Shown piece after piece: positions 57,871 to 64,000 of a stretch of DNA of 64,000 nucleotides. The position numbers were made by a program, and so were the translations under genes. Within the stretch, counting starts at the first letter, position 1. Every line of letters begins with the position of its first letter. Where the stretch lies: assembly GCA_036365515.1 (NCBI GenBank), contig CM070873.1, positions 230,267,876-230,331,875 of the forward strand. The letters run 5' to 3'. This DNA comes from Torymus aiolomorphi. Lineage: Eukaryota; Arthropoda; Insecta; Hymenoptera; Torymidae. Below the pieces are notes generated by a model. It had not been told where the DNA came from and searched no databases. It saw only the letters and a list, made by a program, of their open reading frames with translations.

Positions 57871-58240
57871 AGATTGTATAGGAGTGTTAATTGACGCTTT
57901 GCTTCGTATAAACTGTAGAAAAAAAATATAATGTATCGTTTAGTTTGTTCAGTTTTTAGTTTGGCAAGTAAATAAATCAATTCGGATCGTTGATTTAAAC
58001 GTTAGCTGAAGCAACTTGATGGCAGTAAAAAAAAAATAACGTTTATCATGCGATGTAAATGTCGAAAAAAAAAAATTAACAATTTAATGCTCTCGAATTT
58101 ACCATCTTAAATATATGCGTAAATTACACTTTACAATGTATGTTTTCTACTAAACTTTGTGGTTATAAATTACTAATATTATTTAGACATCATATACGAT
58201 CCTGAGAAAGACACGAATGTAAATTTACAGTTCGCATATC
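57871..58240. other. AT-rich spacer
   Basis: Two poly(A) runs (58027-58037, 58065-58074). No gene recognised. Confidence 0.5.
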
Positions 58241-58800
58241 TCTTCGAGTTCCTTCGCGAGACATATATAATGCGATATTTTTCCATCTCGCTACACAAAG
58301 TAAAGAGCCACTCTCTAATACGACATCAACGCGAACGTGCATCAGAATTTCCATCGCATTCGTAATGAACGAACTCCGCAACTTATTCAAGACACTACAA
58401 ATACTTCTTATACCACGCACCGGGGTCTTATACACACGGCTGCAAGACGTTTTCATAAAACTTGAATGGACTTGTGTGCGCTCACGGGCCGAGTATATAT
58501 AGTGTATCAGGTGATATCACTATACCTAAGACCATGTTCTCCTCGCTTGACACTCGGCGCTTCTGCTGTAGCGAAGAAGAAGAAGAAGAAGATAAAATCC
58601 CGTGAGACAGGGCGAGTGCAGGGCGCCGTGGGAGCTTAAGCCCATGTGACACCTTGAAAAGCTGCATATACCTGCTTTCAAGTCTACCTATACTTCGTGC
58701 TCTGCGCGCGCGCGCGCGCATGTCTGATTCGCGGATAGCGCACGTTCGTTCCGGGGCTCCAGTGAGAGACAGACGGTATCTAATGCAAAACGGCGTTGTT
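58241..58800. other. CpG-retaining block
   Basis: Moderately CpG-rich with a GAA run (58574-58592) and a (CG)n run (58706-58720). No gene recognised. Confidence 0.4.
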
Positions 58801-59369
58801 TGACTTGAAAATTGCTTTGAAACGGAATTAAGGATAAAATGTTAAAGTGTTACAGTCACGTTGAAAAACGTTGAATTAGCCAGTAAAATAACGCGTTGCT
58901 GATTTGCAAGTTATACTATATGTGCATTTTTATATAGTTTATCCTGAATAAATTGACAACTTCCGATTTAATAGTTATTTTTGCAAATAATATAATAAAT
59001 ATAGACTCAGTTTGGGGTAATTTAAGCTGTACAAGTGAAGTAGAGAATATTTTATAAACATATACCATAAAAATAATTTATCATATCGTAAGCATTTCTT
59101 ACGTATTAGATGAAAATAGAATCGTGTCACATGCAAATGTTCACTTAGCGAAACATAATTTTACCTTGTTAAGAAAGTTTTCTAGTTATGAAATGTTTCG
59201 TTAATGTTTTTCGAATGCATATTAATTGAAAATGTGTGAAATCTTTACAATTATAAGCATGATTGTGAAATAATCAAATAATACATTAAAGACTGAGGCG
59301 AGAAAAATAAACTAACTTTGCGTCATTCTTTGTATAATATATTCAACGAAGCAATGACCTTTTTCATTT
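58801..59369. other. AT-rich spacer
   Basis: No gene recognised. Confidence 0.5.
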
Positions 59370-59545
59370 AGATAAGGTAATATCGATGTTAATGAGTTCA
59401 AAATGATGTAGTTTTTATTTGTGCAAGGTTTCGGTAACAGAAATCTTTAGTGTATGATAAGGGTAACGAATCAGCTACCGAAACGTTGCACAAATAAAAA
59501 CTACATGATTTTGAACTCATTAACATCGATATTATCTTATCTAAA
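59370..59545. repeat. Foldback with ~68-bp arms
   Basis: TTAGATAAGGTAATATCGAT through TTGTGCAAGGTTTCGGTA (59368-59437) pairs with 59475-59545 as a near-perfect reverse complement, around a loop of about 37 nt. Weaker pairing continues outward via AATGACCTTTTTC (59353) and its complement near 59588. Single-copy in this window. Confidence 0.8.
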
Positions 59546-60090
59546 TATTTGGAAAATGAGTGATCAACGAAACAAATTTGAGAATGACCTTTTTCGTTCC
59601 ACAATCTCTCAGAATCATATGCATAAACCTTCATTCGAATTTTTTCATAATATGCGATTTTTCATAACTATTTTCATTTTCGTTTTTTAAACATGCAAAC
59701 GTATATTTTCAATTTGAAATTTCATATAGTAAAAAAATCTTAATTAAAACGTTAATTAGACGTCAGTACTACGAGATAAAAGCAAATATTTATACGTACG
59801 CTGCTTTAAAAGAATATTTTGAATAAAATATCATGATTTTCATAAAGAACTCTCATACCTAATCCCCACTTATTATCGAGGTATAAAAATTTTATAAAAT
59901 CCACATTAAATAATATGCCGAACCAGTTAAAAGGGTACATCCATAAAATAGTACAAGTATATAGATATTTAATGATATACACAGTCATAATAAAGCTCCA
60001 ATCAGTGCGCGCAAGTAGAACGACAAAACAGAGCCCTCTAATAAATTAAACCACCCCCTCTAAATATCACTTTTTACGTCCTTCATTAAA
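59546..60090. other. AT-rich spacer
   Basis: No gene recognised. Confidence 0.5.
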
Positions 60091-60790
60091 ACCGAGATCA
60101 CTGCTACTTTGTAGACAACGAGAGAAAAGTAATCGCAATTGTTATTACGGCCTATAAGGTGGCTCTAACGAAGGAAACAGTATATATAGCTTTCACGGAA
60201 TCACGCCAGCCGAGTGAACTTTTACTACCGGGGGCGTCAGACGTCGGCGACGGCAGCGGATATATTAAAGGCGGAATGATGACACCTTTGTCGCGCACGT
60301 GGTATTATCACCTGCTCGTCTGAAGGGAAAAAGAAACATTACAACGTTGCTCGCGCACTCACACATATATATGTATGTCTACACGCAGACACAGAGAACT
60401 CGATTGATATTTAGGGTTACTGGCACTGTTGACGTGGGGGTGGTACACCTCCGTCGCCATGACAACAGACGCGCAAAAACTTCATTGATATCAGGGCACG
60501 TAGGGCTGGGCCCGCGCGCGCGTGGAGGAGCTTTTAACAGGAACTCTTCCCTCTTTCTCCTCTCCTTTCTTTCGCTCCTATATAGGCTTTCTTTCCTCGA
60601 ATCTTTTGGTACCCCGCGCACGCATATAATACTGTCTGTCGTCTTCCCATTTCTTTTTTAAGTTTTTTTTTTGCTATTAAACGGCGTAGTGATTTATAGA
60701 ACGCGCGCGCGCGCCGCCGCCACGTCCGTTCGCTCGCGTGGTACCGTCTGCTTCTCTGCAATGTCACGGCGCCATGTGCTATTGTTTTGT
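60091..60790. other. CpG-retaining block
   Basis: CpG-rich with CGCG runs (60510-60522, 60702-60714). A 120-codon frame at 60299-60661 has no recognisable domain. Confidence 0.4.
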
Positions 60791-61330
60791 CTGTTACTAC
60801 TTGTAGGGTGAAGTGACTAAGTTGGACCTACTACACTTTGAAATTACGTTTATATAATTATTATGGTGACAAAATTTGCGTCGATAACGTTGAAATATTT
60901 TAAATATAAATGAGTTTAGGATTACGTCAAAGTGGTGTGTTATTTTTAAACATTTATTGTAATTGGGATACCCGTCGAACGGCCACTTTGAACTTTAAGT
61001 AGATAGTGCCAATTGATCAGACACTCGAGTTCACTTGGCATATACCCGCCATCGGTATATATTTATTACCTCAAATTCTCAAGAATACGAATTCTGCCGT
61101 TGCACAATCAAATTTAAAAAACCGTGCATTCAAACTTATTTCATAAACCAAGCGACAATCGTAATATTAGAAGAAAAAAAAAACGTTTATATAACTTTTC
61201 GAGCGTTACAGAAGCCGCGCTTGAGAAATAAATATTCTAGAACGTTGCAGGGGGTAGAGGAAAAAGAAGTTGTGGTAGTACAGTAACCTTTGCCAATGCC
61301 ACGCTAGAGAAAACACACTCGCACACAGAC
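60791..61330. other. AT-rich spacer
   Basis: Starts near a TAGGGTGAAGTGACTAAG motif (60805) similar to the ends of the GGGTGACT family, but no matching second end was found. Confidence 0.4.
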
Positions 61331-61831
61331 GCGCACATATGTACACATAGATACACACGCAACACCCACTATAATCGTTGTATTGATAATTCGGGCAAGC
61401 GAAACGCGGTTGTTGGCCAATGCCTTAAAGCGGGCTCACACTGCGGCAAAAGCAGCTAGCAGCGTCATGCTCACACACACACACACACACACACACACAT
61501 GCATAGATCTGACCCGGCTCACGCGACGCTGTCGTGCTTTCAGCGGTGCTCAACTTTATTTACATAAATTTAGAAACCCACGCGGCCGCTGCCGCCCGAT
61601 CGACGACCCGCGCGCCAGCGCGCGCTCGTTGCATAAAAAGGTTGATGCACGTTAATTAGTGTATAGGTAGCGCTCGCGAGCTGGTATTTGTAAATATACT
61701 CCGGACGACACGCACGAAAGGTATTGATTTAAGAGGCTTTTAGACAGCCTCATTTTTGCAAGCATTCGCGAAAATTCGTTTATGTTACCAACTCTACCTT
61801 GCCAGATTAGTATACATTCAGTCTGTCGTAA
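61331..61831. other. CpG-retaining block with (CA)n
   Basis: Contains a CA repeat at 61469-61499. No exon recognised. Confidence 0.45.
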
Positions 61832-62111
<280 letters not shown>

Positions 62112-62118
62112 GTTATTA

Positions 62119-62214
62119 TTGGATGCTTGACAGGGGGAACACATTTTTTCGCGTCTATAATATATATATATATAATAGACGCGAAAAAATGTGTTCCCCC
62201 TGTCAAGCATCCAA
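62119..62214. repeat. 96-bp palindrome with (TA)n centre
   Basis: TTGGATGCTTGACAGGGGGA continuing to CGCGTCTA pairs perfectly with its complement across an AT-repeat centre, with one mismatch beside the centre. It starts only 7 bp after the 280-bp palindrome. A small 15-bp hairpin AAGATCA-A-TGATCTT follows at 62213-62227. Confidence 0.92.
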
Positions 62215-62227
62215 GATCAATGATCTT

Positions 62228-62862
62228 GCGCTCGAAATGTTTGGACAGTGTCGGGGCACGTGCAGCTGAAACTGCAAATTTAAAAGGCGTGTGTGTCTGT
62301 GTATGCGCCTTGCTTGCTTTTCGCTCACGTGCGCGCCGAAAGGAACGCCGATAGCGCGATGACGAGATTTTGACCTCTAAAATTCATTGGATTACGCGTA
62401 GCGTTTTAATAATTCAGTTGATTTGATATTCCATGCGGCGAGTATCGCGCTTATTTTCGAACTTTTCTCGAAAATTTTTCAAGTATTCATGGCCATTTAC
62501 GACCTTTAGCGACTTTTTAACTTATTTACATTATTCATCATTCAATGTCGAAAAATCTTTTCACCGCGCGCTCAAGAAAGAAAAAGTTTGCACATCTACC
62601 ACACTATAAAAATTATATTCGCTTCGGATTTCGAAGCCAAGAAAAAAAAAAATCTATTTTCAAAATTGGCACACAACAACTCCATCGTTCTGCGTCACCG
62701 ACTGTTAATCACTGCCAGTGAGTAGTTACCTATACCGTGCAGCAAAACACGTCCGCACGAAAAATTCCAAAGAAATTTTACGAAATTAATCGCGCGCACT
62801 CGACAGCTTCAATCCTTTGCATTCCTGTACATATCTTCTGCAAAAATATCGCTCATTCAAAA

Positions 62863-62865
<3 letters not shown>
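62228..62865. other. Spacer, CpG-rich at the left, AT-rich at the right
   Basis: No gene recognised. Confidence 0.45.

Positions 62866-62943
<78 letters not shown>
62866..62943. repeat. (TC)n microsatellite
   Basis: Pure TC repeat of about 78 bp. Confidence 0.95.
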
Positions 62944-62947
<4 letters not shown>

Positions 62948-63258
62948 AGTTAATTGATGATCATCGGACGTTGTTTAACAATAATATGCATTATTTTATG
63001 TTTTGTTATTATTGTCAGCGGACACTATTTCTAATCTTATGTTTTATTTTATTAGTTGTTTTTATTTTATTATTGTTTTTTGTTTATTTGTATATTTTAT
63101 TATTTTTACTATTTGTTGTTATTTTTGTTTATAAAAGCACCTTTGTATAGGGCTCACCACCCTCGTCATTTTGCGAGTATTATTGTACAAATATTCATGT
63201 AACATTTATATGGCCCTGGTTACCATGGACCACGAGTCTATAGTCAGAAATAAAAATC

Positions 63259-63261
<3 letters not shown>
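62944..63261. other. AT-rich spacer with a T-rich stretch
   Basis: About 63035-63135 is almost entirely T/A with TTTTATT units on the plus strand. No gene recognised. Confidence 0.5.

Positions 63262-63313
<52 letters not shown>
63262..63313. repeat. (TC)n microsatellite
   Basis: TC repeat of about 52 bp with one GTC interruption at 63301. Confidence 0.95.
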
Positions 63314-64000
63314 GCTTTTTCTTCTCTCTTACACAGAAAATATTTCCCCGCATTCGGTCATTAATCATTTTATATCGAGCAAATATTTGCATCGCGCGGC
63401 GTTATTATACACCTATACATCTCTCGCGGTGCCGCGCCCTCCCGGGTTCGAAGACAGTTTCACCCGCACCTCTCCGCGAGCGGGGCGGCGGGTCGACGAA
63501 CGTTGCGCGGCTGGCACAAAGGTCAGCCGTCTACTAAATAAAACACAAGTAATAATATCCTCAAAGGATACAACCACACGTATCGGTGTGTATACACGCT
63601 ATATACATTCCCACTTGTTTTTATTATACGTATAGCTATATACGCACGCGATAGCAGAGCGAGAGATCCTTCAACCCGGGCGCCCGCGGCTCGTTTAAAA
63701 AGCTCCGCTCGCCGGGGCTTTAAGAAGGGAAGGGGAACGAGATAGAGAGAGACGCGGGGTCGACACCGCGTGGCTGAGGTCAGCGTCGCGACGCCGGCTG
63801 ATCGAACGAACCCCCCTCTCTCTTTGCGGTCGTGCGAGAGATAAAAACGACGCGAGAGAGAGAGAGAAAATAGAAAGTCAAATCGCGCGCTGTGAGAAGG
63901 AGAAAAAGCTCTCTCTCTCTCTCGTGGGAGAGGGGCGTAATCGTCTACGTCTGCGACCTTGGACGGGGTCGTCCCAAGGTCGGATCTTTCCCCCGTCGCG
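63314..64000. other. CpG-retaining block at the right edge
   Basis: CpG-rich with short GA and CT runs (63857-63867, 63910-63923) and a CTTGGACGGGGTCGTCCCAAG hairpin near 63958-63978. It may continue beyond the window. No exon recognised. Confidence 0.4.

Noticed and set aside
60805..61030. Possible GGGTGA-type element
   Set aside because: One end resembles the GGGTGACT family, but no inverted partner was found.

Overview
This is a eukaryotic, almost certainly insect, nuclear window. It has no operons, no long conserved reading frames, many dinucleotide microsatellites, a standard nuclear tRNA gene, an R1-type LINE fragment and a dense population of short inverted-repeat elements. The mixture of (CT)n/(GA)n arrays, CpG-retaining blocks and an R1-clade LINE would fit a hymenopteran, perhaps a chalcid wasp, but the species is my inference and cannot be proved from the sequence alone.

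I find one gene I can call with high confidence: a tRNA-Leu(CAG) on the minus strand at 25308-25391. The only recognisable protein-coding sequence is a 5'-truncated, frame-broken R1-clade reverse transcriptase at about 35483-36736. I see no convincing host protein-coding exon. The remaining open frames are low-complexity (Ser/Leu or Arg/Glu runs from microsatellites) or lie inside non-autonomous elements.

The window alternates between two kinds of DNA. AT-rich stretches carry the transposons. Between them are about fifteen blocks of 0.5-2 kb that are GC-richer, full of CpG, and loaded with (CT)n/(GA)n, (CA)n, (TA)n and CAG/CTG repeats (for example 3721-5850, 9351-10690, 21431-22460, 39271-40640, 45071-46385, 53211-54560, 56751-57870, 61331-62440). 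These blocks could be regulatory islands or untranslated exons of a large gene. That is inference.

Mobile DNA falls into groups defined here by their ends. (1) Elements with ATATCTGTGGCTTCC inverted ends: 15927, 19618, 27742, 42791. (2) Elements flanked by TTAA or TGAA with GGTG-type ends: a nested cluster at 13503-15204, a palindrome at 26651, an inverted pair at 47495 and 48237. (3) Elements with CAC(T/G)G ends beside TA: 18799, 29741, 33628, 51539, 53498, 54563. (4) TA-flanked GGGT-type elements: 25859, 30735, 31200, 43976. (5) Long repeats carrying a microsatellite about 100 bp from a GCTTCCTC/GAGGAAGC hairpin, resembling DINE/Helentron-type architecture: 16600-18152, 28934-29600, 31441-32761, 36950-37100. 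(6) Large foldbacks: 6965, 37117-38200, 50221-52659, 59370.

The most unusual structures are a head-to-head array of about 89-bp repeats with alternating A/B units inside a TIR element (33945-34920), two adjacent near-perfect palindromes with (TA)n centres (61832-62214), a pair of hairpins with a covarying base pair inside an irregular repeat (51130-51365), and a conserved block of about 37 bp found three times in otherwise diverged AT-rich DNA.
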